Positions 52,002-61,218 of a DNA stretch of 64,000 bases are shown piece by piece. Made by a program: the position numbers and the translations under genes. The notes under the pieces were generated by a model that saw nothing but the letters and a program-made list of their open reading frames with translations, made no database searches and was not told the DNA's origin. How positions within the stretch are numbered: position 1 is the first letter of the stretch; the number at the start of each line of letters is the position of its first letter. Source of the DNA: Bacillus mesophilus (GTDB lineage: Bacteria > Bacillota > Bacilli > Bacillales > SA4); NCBI RefSeq assembly GCF_011008845.1, contig NZ_JAAIWM010000011.1, forward strand, positions 1-64,000, written 5' to 3'.

Positions 52002-53057
52002 CTACAATATATCATTTATAAAGGAACGTAAAGAATAAACAGTCTGATTATTCCGACCCTTTGTATTTTCCGATGATAATAGTGAATTAAGGATTGCTTC
52101 CTCTGTAGCATCTGCAGTTGCCTCGAACACTGGATCTAAGGCATAATCTTGTACCGTTTCCTGAGAAGAGAAGAAAGTTGAGCTCTCATGCAAGATTTTA
52201 TGTGCGGTGGTAAAACCAAGGACAATATCACCGCTTCCATGACCGATATAAGAACCCGTCTTGCTTAATCCAACCGCCGTTCTTTTTAATACTCTCTTAA
52301 GCTGCCTTTCATTTACCGGTAGATCAGTTGCCACCAAGATAATAATAGAACCTTTGTCCCTTACATCTTCCTGATGTTTTTGCGGATGTAAATGTTTTAC
52401 CACTGGACCGACATGCTTTCCGGCAATTGTTAAATGCTCCATCTTTCCGAAATTGGTTAAAACCATTACACCAACAGTAAAAGAACGCTCTCCTAAGTTA
52501 ACCATTCTTGAAGAGGATCCAATACCACCCTTTAATCCGAAACAAACCATTCCGGTACCGGCACCAATATTCCCTTCCTCAAACTCGGGAGTGGCTGAAT
52601 CAATCGCCTGTAAAACATGTTCTTTCGTTACGGAGCTAGTCCGAATGTCATTAATGATCATATCATTACATTCACAGACAATTGCATTGACTGTTCCAGT
52701 TGTTCGCCCAATTGAGGGATTGTTAGCAAGCGTGTAGTCTATAGCGCCTTGAAGACCTGCCCCGACTGCTAAAGTATTCGTCAGGATGATTGGTGTTTCA
52801 ATTGTCCCTAGCTCTTCAAGCTGAATGGACCCTGCTGTTTTACCAAAACCATTAATGGTATGTATAGAGCCAATTACTTTTTCTTGAAAAAGATTTCCGG
52901 AATGGGGTAATACAGCTGTAACTCCAGTTTGAATATCGCCCTCTGAAATCGTAGTATGTCCAACTTTAACACCATGGACATCTGTAATAGAATTGGTGGG
53001 ACCACTCTGGAGCTTGCCAATGTTAATGTGGAAATCCTTTGTTTTATACTTCTTCAT
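52002..53057 (-). CDS. P1-family aminopeptidase/D-esterase (DmpA-like)
   Basis: 351 residues from ATG 53057 behind CAAGGGGGAATTT. N-terminal nucleophile fold: GHTTISEGDIQTGVTAVLPH near the start, GNIGAGTGMVCFGLKGGIGS before the autocatalytic Gly-Ser junction, and the new N-terminal Ser as nucleophile. DmpA-type enzymes release N-terminal L-amino acids and hydrolyse D-amino acid esters and amides. It is transcribed directly into dat. Confidence 0.9.
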   Translation of the reverse strand: MKKYKTKDFHINIGKLQSGPTNSITDVHGVKVGHTTISEGDIQTGVTAVLPHSGNLFQEKVIGSIHTINGFGKTAGSIQLEELGTIETPIILTNTLAVGAGLQGAIDYTLANNPSIGRTTGTVNAIVCECNDMIINDIRTSSVTKEHVLQAIDSATPEFEEGNIGAGTGMVCFGLKGGIGSSSRMVNLGERSFTVGVMVLTNFGKMEHLTIAGKHVGPVVKHLHPQKHQEDVRDKGSIIILVATDLPVNERQLKRVLKRTAVGLSKTGSYIGHGSGDIVLGFTTAHKILHESSTFFSSQETVQDYALDPVFEATADATEEAILNSLLSSENTKGRNNQTVYSLRSFINDIL

Positions 53058-53198
53058 AAAAATTCCCCCTTGGTTATATTGTTGATTCATTCATGAAACC
53101 TGTCAATTTAAAAAAATACTGATAAATAAAAATACGAGTTTTGTTTGTCCAAATAAAAGAATAGGATAATATATCACACCATTGAAAGGGTTTTGGAC

Positions 53199-53978
53199 AT
53201 GACTAAAATTGAAGCATTTATATTGGGGCTTATTCAAGGATTTACTGAGTTTTTACCGATTAGTAGTACGGGCCATTTATTTATCGGACGACATTTATTT
53301 GGTTTAGATGAGGCAGGACTCTTCTTGGATACGATGCTACACGTAGGAACTCTTGTTGCAATATTAGTAGTGTATAAGCATGAATTTATTTATATATTAA
53401 AAAATCCTATTAGTAAGCGTACGTTTCTATTAATTGTTGGTACCATTCCAGCTGTCGTTATTGGCTTAGCTTTTAAGGACTACTTCGAGGAGATTTCGGA
53501 AACAGGTGTTACGATTGGTTGGGAGTTTCTAGTGACGGGATTATTTCTATGGTTTGCTGATAATATTAAAAATGGATATAAAAAAATGGACGATATCTCC
53601 TATACAGATGCTTTTTTCATTGGTACCTTCCAGGCGGCAGCTATCTTACCGGCTATTTCTAGATCGGGGCTAACGATTGTAGCTGCTTTAATTCGGAAAC
53701 TAGATCGTGAAACAGCCGCTTACTTTTCCTTCTTATTATCAACTCCAGCAATTGCCGGAGCGGTTGTGTTACAATCTTTTGATTTGTATAGCGGGTCAGT
53801 TGAGAATATAAGTTTACCAGCGTTAGGAGTGGCATTAGCATCATCCGCCTTTTTCGGTTATATCGCAGTCAAATGGATGATCTCTTATTTAAAAAAGCAT
53901 TCCTTAAAGGTGTTTGCAGTATATGTATGGGCTTTAGGTCTTCTTGTAATCAGTTTACAATGGGCTGGTATTTTCTAA
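53199..53978 (+). CDS. uppP: undecaprenyl-diphosphate phosphatase
   Basis: 259 residues, about eight membrane helices. Active-site loops are GFTEFLPISSTGHL at residue 14 and AILPAISRSGLT near residue 148. It recycles the lipid carrier for cell-wall synthesis and confers bacitracin tolerance. The start is ATG 53199, eight bases after GAAAGGG; the TTG at 53193 is too close to that site. Confidence 0.96.
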   Translation: MTKIEAFILGLIQGFTEFLPISSTGHLFIGRHLFGLDEAGLFLDTMLHVGTLVAILVVYKHEFIYILKNPISKRTFLLIVGTIPAVVIGLAFKDYFEEISETGVTIGWEFLVTGLFLWFADNIKNGYKKMDDISYTDAFFIGTFQAAAILPAISRSGLTIVAALIRKLDRETAAYFSFLLSTPAIAGAVVLQSFDLYSGSVENISLPALGVALASSAFFGYIAVKWMISYLKKHSLKVFAVYVWALGLLVISLQWAGIF

Positions 53979-54162
53979 AAATATAAGCTTTCTTTCATTA
54001 AGGCGTAGATTATAGCTGCAGCTAAGTAAAAATAGGTCTAGATTCTTCCATAAATAGGTAATAGGTAAAAAACCTATAAAAATGGGCATTCGCACATACG
54101 TAATGGACCCACTCCTCATATGTTAACAGTGTAAGCTTTAAAAATAAAAGGAGTGAGTGAAT

Positions 54163-54297
54163 ATGCACGGTTACGGTTATGGTCACGATTGCTTTCCAGG
54201 ATATGGTTATGGAGTACCAGCTACAGGTAATAACTTTGCGCTGATTGTTGTATTGTTTATCTTATTAATTATCATCGGCGCTTCTTATGTATCTTAA
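54163..54297 (+). CDS. YjcZ-family tiny sporulation membrane protein
   Basis: 44 residues. A Gly/Tyr-rich head ([18 protein letters not shown]) precedes the family helix [20 protein letters not shown], which is diagnostic of the YjcZ type. Binding site AAAAGGAGTGAGTG. Members are small proteins linked to sporulation in Bacillus. It ends in a strong terminator. Confidence 0.92.
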   Translation: MHGYGYGHDCFPGYGYGVPATGNNFALIVVLFILLIIIGASYVS

Positions 54298-54318
54298 TAA
54301 ATGAGGCTTTAGCCTTTT

Positions 54319-54355
54319 AGTAAAACCACCATTCTAAATGGTGGTTTTACTTTGA
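54319..54355 (+). terminator. rho-independent terminator
   Basis: A 15-bp perfect stem (54319-54333 with 54337-54351) with a CTA loop, then TTTG. Confidence 0.85.
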
Positions 54356-54615
54356 TTGAAGTGAAAAACTCTTCATTCCCTAGGGGGATGGTGGGTAAAG
54401 TTTAAATAATCTGAGTGAGCACTAGACTAAATTCTAGAAAAAATCTAAAATTATCTTATACTCACATAAACAGACTAAAAGATTACATACTATTTCATTT
54501 CATCATTCCAAACATGAAATGGACAAACAAAGAATATAAATATAAAAGGGAAATTATGTATGGAGAAATCATTCTGAATAACGCAATAAGTATAGAATGT
54601 AAAAGGAGCGAAATT
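54356..54615. other. non-coding leader region before the epimerase gene
   Basis: An open frame runs through this stretch into the epimerase gene from 54415, but its encoded segment is Lys/Asn-rich, has no binding site, and precedes the natural start of the Rossmann fold. I see no riboswitch or repeat. It presumably holds the promoter. Confidence 0.5.
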
Positions 54616-55632
54616 ATGAATATTCTCGTATTAGGCGGGACAAAGTTTCTTGGGAGGCATCTTGTTGAAGAATCACTACGTCGTGGACATGAGGTGACCA
54701 TTTTTACTAGAGGAAAAACAAATGCTGATCTGTTTCCAGAGGTAGAACATTTAATAGGTGATCGGGATGGGAATTTATCTAGTTTAATAGGACGGAAATG
54801 GGATGCTGTTATTGATACGAGTGGATATGTTCCAAGAGTAGTAGGACAATCGACTGCCATTTTGGCCTCAGCTACTAGTGTTTATACATTCATTTCTTCC
54901 ATTTCTGTTTATAAAGATTTCTCTACGCCAGGACTGACTGAGGATGCAGAAGTTTTAAAGCTTGAAGACGAAACAGTGGAAGAAGTCACAGGGGAGACTT
55001 ATGGCGCATTAAAGGCATTATGTGAAGAAGAGGTTAAGAAGACTTTTCCAGATCGCCATTTGATTATTCGTCCAGGTTTAATTGTTGGACCACATGACCC
55101 AACAGATCGTTTTACGTATTGGCCATCTAGAGTTGGAAACGGTGGAGAAGTGTTAGCACCAGATGATCCGAATACACCTGTTCAAATCATTGATGTTCGT
55201 GACTTAGCTTCATTTATCGTTCAACAATTAGAAAATAAAGCTGTAGGAACCTATCATGTAACCGGACCTGACGAAAAACTAACACTTGGTGAATTACTAG
55301 AACAAACCAAACATGAATTAAACGCTCAAACAACCTTTACTTGGGTACCTAAGAGCTTCTTAGATCAGCATGATATAAAAATGTGGATCGATATGCCACT
55401 ATATATACCTCTAGGTATAGGGATGGATGGTTTTTCAGCGGTGAACCTTGATAAATCATTAGGTGATGGATTAAGCTTACGGCCTATACGTGAAACAATT
55501 GTAGATACTTTTAAATGGTCACAAACTCGTGACGAGCAATATACGATGCAAGCAGGAATAACTAAGAATAAAGAACAAGAGTTATTAGAGACTTGGCAGA
55601 AAGAAAAGCAAATGAATATAGCTCCTAATTAA
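54616..55632 (+). CDS. NAD-dependent epimerase/dehydratase
   Basis: 338 residues from ATG 54616 behind AAAAGGAGCGAAATT. The Rossmann motif MNILVLGGTKFLGRHL and the short-chain dehydrogenase-like YGALKALCEEE (Tyr-x-x-x-Lys) are clear. The substrate is probably a nucleotide sugar or isoflavone-reductase-like metabolite, not decidable here. It is a single-gene unit with its own terminator. Confidence 0.9.
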   Translation: MNILVLGGTKFLGRHLVEESLRRGHEVTIFTRGKTNADLFPEVEHLIGDRDGNLSSLIGRKWDAVIDTSGYVPRVVGQSTAILASATSVYTFISSISVYKDFSTPGLTEDAEVLKLEDETVEEVTGETYGALKALCEEEVKKTFPDRHLIIRPGLIVGPHDPTDRFTYWPSRVGNGGEVLAPDDPNTPVQIIDVRDLASFIVQQLENKAVGTYHVTGPDEKLTLGELLEQTKHELNAQTTFTWVPKSFLDQHDIKMWIDMPLYIPLGIGMDGFSAVNLDKSLGDGLSLRPIRETIVDTFKWSQTRDEQYTMQAGITKNKEQELLETWQKEKQMNIAPN

Positions 55633-55643
55633 AGGAAAAACTA

Positions 55644-55674
55644 CCTCCTAGTATAGATTAGGAGGCTTTTTTAT
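55644..55674 (+). terminator. rho-independent terminator
   Basis: CCTCCTA pairs with TAGGAGG around an 8-base loop, then Ts, after the epimerase gene. Confidence 0.85.
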
Positions 55675-55742
55675 ATTTCTGGAAGAGTAACTGGTAAGTG
55701 AATCCCGGTTACTTTTTGCTTTACATAGGGAGGGGTATACAT

Positions 55743-56648
55743 ATGAATTTCTATCCATGTATGATTGTCGGTGGAGGGATTGCGGGTTTACAGGCTGCAA
55801 TTATGCTCGGAAGATACAGTCATCAAGTAGCTGTTATTGATAAAGGAGAAGGACGTTCAACCTTATGTCGGTGCTATCATAATGTACTTGGTTATCCAGA
55901 CGGAGTTGATGGAGAGCATCTCAGAGCATTGGGTAAACAGCACGCTGAAAAATACGGCGTTCACTTTATTAAGGGTGATGTAGTGAATGCACGGAGTGAG
56001 AATGGTAAATTTATTCTTAGTACGAGCACAAATGAAGAATATGAGTGTAAGTATTTACTCATGGCCACAGGAATAAAGGATCAGCTTCCACTAACGATCC
56101 CAAATCTTAAAGAATGTCTGGGGATTTCTATCTATATTTGCCCAGATTGTGATGGGTATGAGGTAAAGGATAAAAAGCTTGCCATTGTTGGGGCAGGAGA
56201 CGTTGGAGCAAACATGGCCCTAACACTAACCTATTTCACAAAGGATATCACTTATATTAATCATGATCGCACACATATTGGAGAAAAATTACAAGAACAA
56301 TTAGATGCAAAGGGAATAGAAGTGATCACACAAAAGGTTGAAACTGTTAACGTAAAATCACCTTCGAAATTCTCAGGAGTCACCTTAGCATCGGGAGAAA
56401 TCATTCAAGCTGACCGCGGCTTCTTAGCGTTTGGAGGAAGCAAAGTGAATACGGATTTATTAAAGCAGTTAGGTGTAGAAAGATTAGAAAATCAGCATAT
56501 AGCTGCTGATCCACGAACAAAAGAAACAAACATCAAAAATGTTTGGGTAGCCGGTGACATCGTTGCACACTCAGAACAACTAACCATCGCAATGGGCGAA
56601 GGAGCACAGGCCGCCATTTGGATGCACAAACGAATACTAGAAAATTGA
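55743..56648 (+). CDS. thioredoxin reductase-like NAD(P)/FAD oxidoreductase
   Basis: 301 residues from ATG 55743, behind AGGGAGGGGTATAC. FAD motif VGGGIAGLQAA at residue 9, a redox pair CPDCDG near residue 134, NAD(P) motif VGAGDVGANMA, and the final VWVAGDIV. The C-x-x-C in this position is that of thioredoxin reductases, but the sequence is a divergent paralogue, so thioredoxin itself may not be the partner. No thioredoxin gene lies nearby. Confidence 0.88.
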   Translation: MNFYPCMIVGGGIAGLQAAIMLGRYSHQVAVIDKGEGRSTLCRCYHNVLGYPDGVDGEHLRALGKQHAEKYGVHFIKGDVVNARSENGKFILSTSTNEEYECKYLLMATGIKDQLPLTIPNLKECLGISIYICPDCDGYEVKDKKLAIVGAGDVGANMALTLTYFTKDITYINHDRTHIGEKLQEQLDAKGIEVITQKVETVNVKSPSKFSGVTLASGEIIQADRGFLAFGGSKVNTDLLKQLGVERLENQHIAADPRTKETNIKNVWVAGDIVAHSEQLTIAMGEGAQAAIWMHKRILEN

Positions 56649-56675
56649 CGGAGCAATTATATCCGTCTTTTTTTG
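56647..56675 (+). terminator. rho-independent terminator
   Basis: GACGGA pairs with TCCGTC around a 9-base loop, then seven Ts. Confidence 0.83.
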
Positions 56676-56690
56676 TCTCTTTTAAGCAGG

Positions 56691-56762
56691 GTTGATTGTA
56701 GTGGAAGGAGGCGAGACTCCGCACGCCCCGCGGAAAGCGAGTGTCCTGTAATGAAAATCAAC
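56691..56762. repeat. minimal copy of the modular repeat
   Basis: GTTGATT at the left and AATCAAC at the right form terminal inverted repeats. Between them lie GTGGAAGGAGGCGAGACTCC and GCGGAAAGCGAGTGTCCTG. It is the element without module A or B, so it shows the ends of the larger composite copies. Confidence 0.75.
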
Positions 56763-56854
56763 AACATAGTTAAACTGAATGTTTTTATTACATGAATGTA
56801 GCTACACCAGAATAAACTTTAAGGAAATATATGCTTCCAACGGGGGGAATAAAA

Positions 56855-58204
56855 ATGGTGCATTCTCGCCTTATAAAACCACTTTTAGATGAAATATATC
56901 CTGTCATTAGCCATGGTAAAGGAATATACGTATATGACTCAGATGGAAAGAAATATCTTGATGGTTCATCTGGTGCAGTCACAGCTAGTATAGGACATGG
57001 AGTAACCGAAATCATTGAAGCAATGAATAATCAAGCAGAAAAAATCTCTTTTGTTTACAGATCCCAGTTTACAAGCCTTCCTGCAGAAGGATTAGCACAA
57101 AAGCTATCAACTCTCGTTGAAGGTGCTGACTATTGGAGTTTTTTGGTCAATAGTGGTTCAGAGGCAACCGAGACAGCCTTAAAAATTGCTATTCAATACT
57201 GGCAGGAAAAAGGGATGACTACCAAACAGAAAATCCTCTCTCGCTGGATGAGCTACCACGGGATTACCCTCGGAGCATTGTCCATATCTGGTTATCACGC
57301 TAGAAGAGCACGGTTCGTTCCACTTTTAGAATCGGATCCAGCCATTTCCCCTCCCTATTGTTATCGCTGTCCCTACCAAGATACATTCCCAAATTGCCAC
57401 CTTAAATGTGCAACAGAATTAGAAAAAGTCATCCTAAGGATAGGAGAAGAACATATAGCTGCCTTCATGGTCGAACCAATTGTTGGTGCTGCTGGTGCAG
57501 CCATGACTCCTCCTGCAGGTTATTATGAAAAAATTAGAGAGATTTGCGACAAATACAATATCCTGCTTATTGCCGATGAAGTGATGACAGGAATCGGAAG
57601 AACGGGGAAGATGCTAGCACTGGAGCATTGGGATACAACCGCGGATATTATCACACTTGGAAAAGGCCTGAGTGCAGGATACACTCCAATTGCAGCGACT
57701 CTTGTTAAAGATCGTATTCTAGAGCCTATTCAAAATGGATCTAGGGTGATCATGAGCGGTCATACATTTAGCGGTAATCCACAATCAGCCGCAGTTGCAT
57801 TAGAGGTTCTTAATTATATTGAAAAACATAACATTATTAATCTGGTAGAAAAAACAGGTGACTATTTACAAGGGCAATTAAAAGCACTACAACTTAAATA
57901 TCACTGGATTGGAGATATCCGGGGCAAAGGCCTCCTAGTAGGGATGGAGTTTGTACAAAATGATCTGAAATTACCTTTTCCCGCAGGCTTTGGAATGACA
58001 GCTTTAGTCATTGAAAAGGCAAAGCAACAAGGGTTATTAGTGTATCCGGCTGCTGCTGGTGAGGACGGAATTTTAGGCGATGGAATCATCATTGCTCCTC
58101 CTCTAACGATTACAAACACACAAGTTGATGAGTTGGTTGAATTGCTTGATCGAGCATTTAGTGAAATAGATTCAGGTTTGATTACTCCAGGAATCATAGC
58201 GTGA
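56855..58204 (+). CDS. yodT: class III aminotransferase, YodT-like
   Basis: 449 residues from ATG 56855 behind CGGGGGGAATAAA. PLP-binding pattern VNSGSEATETALK, then ADEVMTGIGRTG and the catalytic Lys in TLGKGLSAGYTP. With the two CoA-transferase genes and the M20 gene behind it the order equals B. subtilis yodT-yodS-yodR-yodQ, a mother-cell (SigE) operon there. A Cys cluster (CYRCPYQDTFPNCHLKC) near residue 170 may bind metal, which is uncommon for the class in general. Confidence 0.88.
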   Translation: MVHSRLIKPLLDEIYPVISHGKGIYVYDSDGKKYLDGSSGAVTASIGHGVTEIIEAMNNQAEKISFVYRSQFTSLPAEGLAQKLSTLVEGADYWSFLVNSGSEATETALKIAIQYWQEKGMTTKQKILSRWMSYHGITLGALSISGYHARRARFVPLLESDPAISPPYCYRCPYQDTFPNCHLKCATELEKVILRIGEEHIAAFMVEPIVGAAGAAMTPPAGYYEKIREICDKYNILLIADEVMTGIGRTGKMLALEHWDTTADIITLGKGLSAGYTPIAATLVKDRILEPIQNGSRVIMSGHTFSGNPQSAAVALEVLNYIEKHNIINLVEKTGDYLQGQLKALQLKYHWIGDIRGKGLLVGMEFVQNDLKLPFPAGFGMTALVIEKAKQQGLLVYPAAAGEDGILGDGIIIAPPLTITNTQVDELVELLDRAFSEIDSGLITPGIIA

Positions 58205-58215
58205 GGAGAGAGGCT

Positions 58216-58893
58216 ATGACTAAACAACAAACAATCGATACAATCATGAATCATATCGTGGATGGGAGTACGATCATGTTTGGAGGATTTGGCGGGATTG
58301 GTACGCCACCAACCATCGTGAAGAAAATCTCGGAAAAAGGAGTAAAGAATCTAACCTTAATTGGAAATGACACAGGATTTCCTACGATTGGTATTGGCCC
58401 TTTAATTGTTAATAAACAAGTAAAGAGAATCATCACCTCACACATAGGTTCAAACCCTATAGCGGGAAAGCTTATGAATGATCGAGAACTTGAGGTGGAA
58501 TTTGTTCCACAAGGTACACTAATGGAACGAATTCGTGCAGGCGGTGTGGGTCTAGGAGGAGTGCTTGTTGATGTAGGTGTAGGAACTGTCATTGAGAAGA
58601 ATAAGGAGACAACGACGATTAAGGGGAAGAAATATTTAATAGAGACAGCTCTAAACGCAGATATCTCGATTGTATTTGCTAAGGTTGGAGATGAATATGG
58701 AAATCTTATCTACGATAAAAGTTCGAGAAATACGAATCCACTAGTAGCCATGGCTGGGAATCTAACCTTTGCTGAAGTAGAGGAGCTCGTACCAATTGGG
58801 ACCCTCTCACCTGAAGAAATTGTAACCCCTGGTTGTTTTGTAAATGGAATCATACAAAGTGAAGGGGTGAACTGGAAGTGGGTATGGGAATAG
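58216..58893 (+). CDS. yodS: CoA transferase subunit A, YodS-like
   Basis: 225 residues from ATG 58216, after GAGGAGAGAGGCT. The CoA-binding GGFGGIGTPPTIV near residue 23 and VGTVIEKNKETTTIKGKKY mark family I CoA-transferase alpha subunits. It transfers CoA between carboxylic acids together with the next gene product. Its end overlaps the yodR start. Confidence 0.92.
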   Translation: MTKQQTIDTIMNHIVDGSTIMFGGFGGIGTPPTIVKKISEKGVKNLTLIGNDTGFPTIGIGPLIVNKQVKRIITSHIGSNPIAGKLMNDRELEVEFVPQGTLMERIRAGGVGLGGVLVDVGVGTVIEKNKETTTIKGKKYLIETALNADISIVFAKVGDEYGNLIYDKSSRNTNPLVAMAGNLTFAEVEELVPIGTLSPEEIVTPGCFVNGIIQSEGVNWKWVWE

Positions 58894-59540
58894 ACATTAG
58901 GAACATGATTGCTGCTCGGGCTGCTCAGGAAGTTAAACATAATATGGTTGTAAATTTAGGAATTGGCATACCTTCATTGGTACCCAATCACCTTCCAAAA
59001 GCAATAAATGTGATGTTTCATGCAGAAAATGGTGTGCTTGGCATGGGAGAATCTCCACCAAAAGGAAAAGAGGATGAAAATCTGTGTAATGCTGGAGGTT
59101 ACCCGGTAACGATTGTACCCGGTGCTTCTTATTTTGATAGCGCAATGGCCTTTGCAATCATAAGGAGAGGCCTCATTGATCTAACCATTCTTGGTGCACT
59201 TCAAGTAAGTGAACAGGGGGATTTAGCCAATTGGATTGTTCCAGGGAAAAGAGTGCCAGGAATGGGTGGGGCGATAGACCTTGCTCAGAAAGCAAAAAAA
59301 GTGATTGTCGTCATGAACCATACCAATAAGGATGGAAGTCCAAAGATTGTGAGAGAATGTACCCTTCCCCTAACAGCTACAAGGTGTGTAAATATGGTAA
59401 TCACAGATTATGCGGTGCTAGAAGTGAAAGAAGACGGTCTATGGTTAAGGGAAGTTATGACGCCTTATTCTATAGATGACGTTATCAATAATACTGATGT
59501 TGAATTATTGATTGATCATAGCCTGAAAGATATAGATTAG
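58878..59540 (+). CDS. yodR: CoA transferase subunit B, YodR-like
   Basis: 220 residues. The catalytic Glu is in FHAENGVLGMGESP (E-N-G), and GGAIDLAQKAKKVIVVMNH is the usual second motif. Start GTG 58878, or ATG 58884; both overlap the yodS stop, so subunits A and B are made together. Confidence 0.92.
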   Translation: MGMGIDIRNMIAARAAQEVKHNMVVNLGIGIPSLVPNHLPKAINVMFHAENGVLGMGESPPKGKEDENLCNAGGYPVTIVPGASYFDSAMAFAIIRRGLIDLTILGALQVSEQGDLANWIVPGKRVPGMGGAIDLAQKAKKVIVVMNHTNKDGSPKIVRECTLPLTATRCVNMVITDYAVLEVKEDGLWLREVMTPYSIDDVINNTDVELLIDHSLKDID

Positions 59541-59555
59541 AGGGGGAGAGTATCC

Positions 59556-60827
59556 TTGGATGTGCAAAAAAAGATAAACGAGTGGCTTACATTAAATAGA
59601 GAACAAGCGATCAGACTGTTAAAACGACTTGTACAAGAACGGAGTATCACAGGGCTTGAAAGCTCTGCACAGGCAGTCATTATTGAAAAGCTTAGAGAGC
59701 TAGGTTTAGAGATTGATATTTGGGAACCAGATTTTACTGAATTACAATCGCATCCTTACTTTGTTTCTCCCCGTAGTTCCTTTACTGATAGCGCTAACGT
59801 AGTAGGTGTTATGAAGGGAACTGGCGGAGGTAAATCTATCTTATTGAATGGTCATATTGATGTTGTTCCTGAAGGTGACCCAAAGCAGTGGGAGTATGAC
59901 CCATATGGTGCTGATGTTGTTAATGGAAAGATGTATGGGCGAGGAACTACAGATATGAAGGGCGGAACAGTCTCCATGCTCTTAGCCATTGAGGCTTTAC
60001 AAGCGCTTAATCTCCCAATAAAAGGTGATATTGTTTTTCAAAGTGTTATTGAGGAAGAAAGTGGTGGTGCCGGATCATTAGCAGCGATATTAAGAGGATA
60101 TAAGGCAGATGTTGCGATTATTCCTGAACCAACGAGTATGAAGATATTTCCTAAGCAGCAGGGATCGATGTGGTTTCGCTTGACAGTTACAGGAAAATCA
60201 GCGCATGGTGGTACTCGGTATGAGGGTGTAAGTGCAATAGAAAAAAGTGTAGTAGTTATCGAGAAAGTAAGAGACCTTGAGGTACTTAGAAATTCTAGGA
60301 TTGATGATCCACTCTATCAATCTATCCCCATTCCTGTCCCCATTAATATTGGAAAAGTGAGTGGTGGGAATTGGCCTTCCTCTGTACCAGATCAGGTAAT
60401 TCTTGAGGGAAGAATTGGTGTTGCACCGGAAGAAGAGATGGAAGATGTTAAGAGAGAATTTGAACACTATATTGGAAATCTAGGTGAGTTTGATGATTGG
60501 TTTGTAACACATCCAGTTGAAGTTACTTGGTTTGGAGCAAGATGGGTACCAGGAACCATTGATCTAAAACATGAAGCAATGACTCTCCTTGAAAACAACT
60601 ATAAAAAAGTGAGGAAGCAAAATCCGGTCATTGAAGCATCGCCTTGGGGCACAGATGGAGGTTTGTTTACAAAGGTGGCTGGTATTCCAACTATCATTTT
60701 TGGACCAGGAACAACAGAGGTTGCTCATTATCCTAATGAGTTTATTATCCTCGATCATATGATGGAGGCTGCAGAAATACTGGCTAATATGATGGTAGAG
60801 TGGTGCAATATGGAGGACGAGAGCTAA
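59556..60827 (+). CDS. yodQ: M20-family deacetylase/peptidase, YodQ-like
   Basis: 423 residues, TTG start behind GAGGGGGAGAGTATCC. Zinc ligands are seen in LLNGHIDVVPEGD, GRGTTDMKGG, EEESGGAGS and the C-terminal FGPGTTEVAHYPNEF. It is an ArgE/DapE-type enzyme that removes an N-acyl group. In the B. subtilis yod operon it works with YodP and KamA, but neither is in this window. Confidence 0.9.
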   Translation: MDVQKKINEWLTLNREQAIRLLKRLVQERSITGLESSAQAVIIEKLRELGLEIDIWEPDFTELQSHPYFVSPRSSFTDSANVVGVMKGTGGGKSILLNGHIDVVPEGDPKQWEYDPYGADVVNGKMYGRGTTDMKGGTVSMLLAIEALQALNLPIKGDIVFQSVIEEESGGAGSLAAILRGYKADVAIIPEPTSMKIFPKQQGSMWFRLTVTGKSAHGGTRYEGVSAIEKSVVVIEKVRDLEVLRNSRIDDPLYQSIPIPVPINIGKVSGGNWPSSVPDQVILEGRIGVAPEEEMEDVKREFEHYIGNLGEFDDWFVTHPVEVTWFGARWVPGTIDLKHEAMTLLENNYKKVRKQNPVIEASPWGTDGGLFTKVAGIPTIIFGPGTTEVAHYPNEFIILDHMMEAAEILANMMVEWCNMEDES

Positions 60828-60975
60828 TTGCTTTCGTCCTTTTTACATTCCTACGTGAATTTAAAAATCACTTCTAAACTAAATTTTAGTTTTCTTATAT
60901 TGGGAATTCTTACATAAAACTCTAATCATTGGAGAAAATGAGGGGAAGAAGAAATTTAGATAAAACGGAGGCCAT

Positions 60976-61203
60976 ATGGTCACATTAGCATTTATTGTAT
61001 GTACCTGTTTATCGATATTGCTTATGTCTTATATAGATACTCATCTTTATGGGTTTTCCCTTTTTGAGGCGATCTACTATATTGTTTATCCTGAAAGAGC
61101 AACAAGAGAAGTGTTTGTTGTTTTCGCATTGATAGTAGGGTTCATTTCGTCTCTAATGATAGACTATCGGCACCGGAAAAATACACAAACTGTCTCCAAA
61201 TGA
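60976..61203 (+). CDS. two-helix membrane protein at the head of the ger operon (D-subunit-like)
   Basis: 75 residues with two membrane helices (about 2-20 and 42-62) and a short basic tail. It begins the same transcript as the germinant-receptor genes, 15 bases before gerAB. Small two-helix proteins of this kind are encoded in many ger operons and can modulate receptor function. Binding site ACGGAGGCCAT. Confidence 0.8.
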   Translation: MVTLAFIVCTCLSILLMSYIDTHLYGFSLFEAIYYIVYPERATREVFVVFALIVGFISSLMIDYRHRKNTQTVSK

Positions 61204-61218
61204 GCTGAGGGGAAGTAA

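Noticed and set aside
54415..54615. N-terminal extension of the epimerase
   Set aside because: The Lys/Asn-rich extension precedes the natural Rossmann-fold start, and only ATG 54616 has a strong ribosome binding site.
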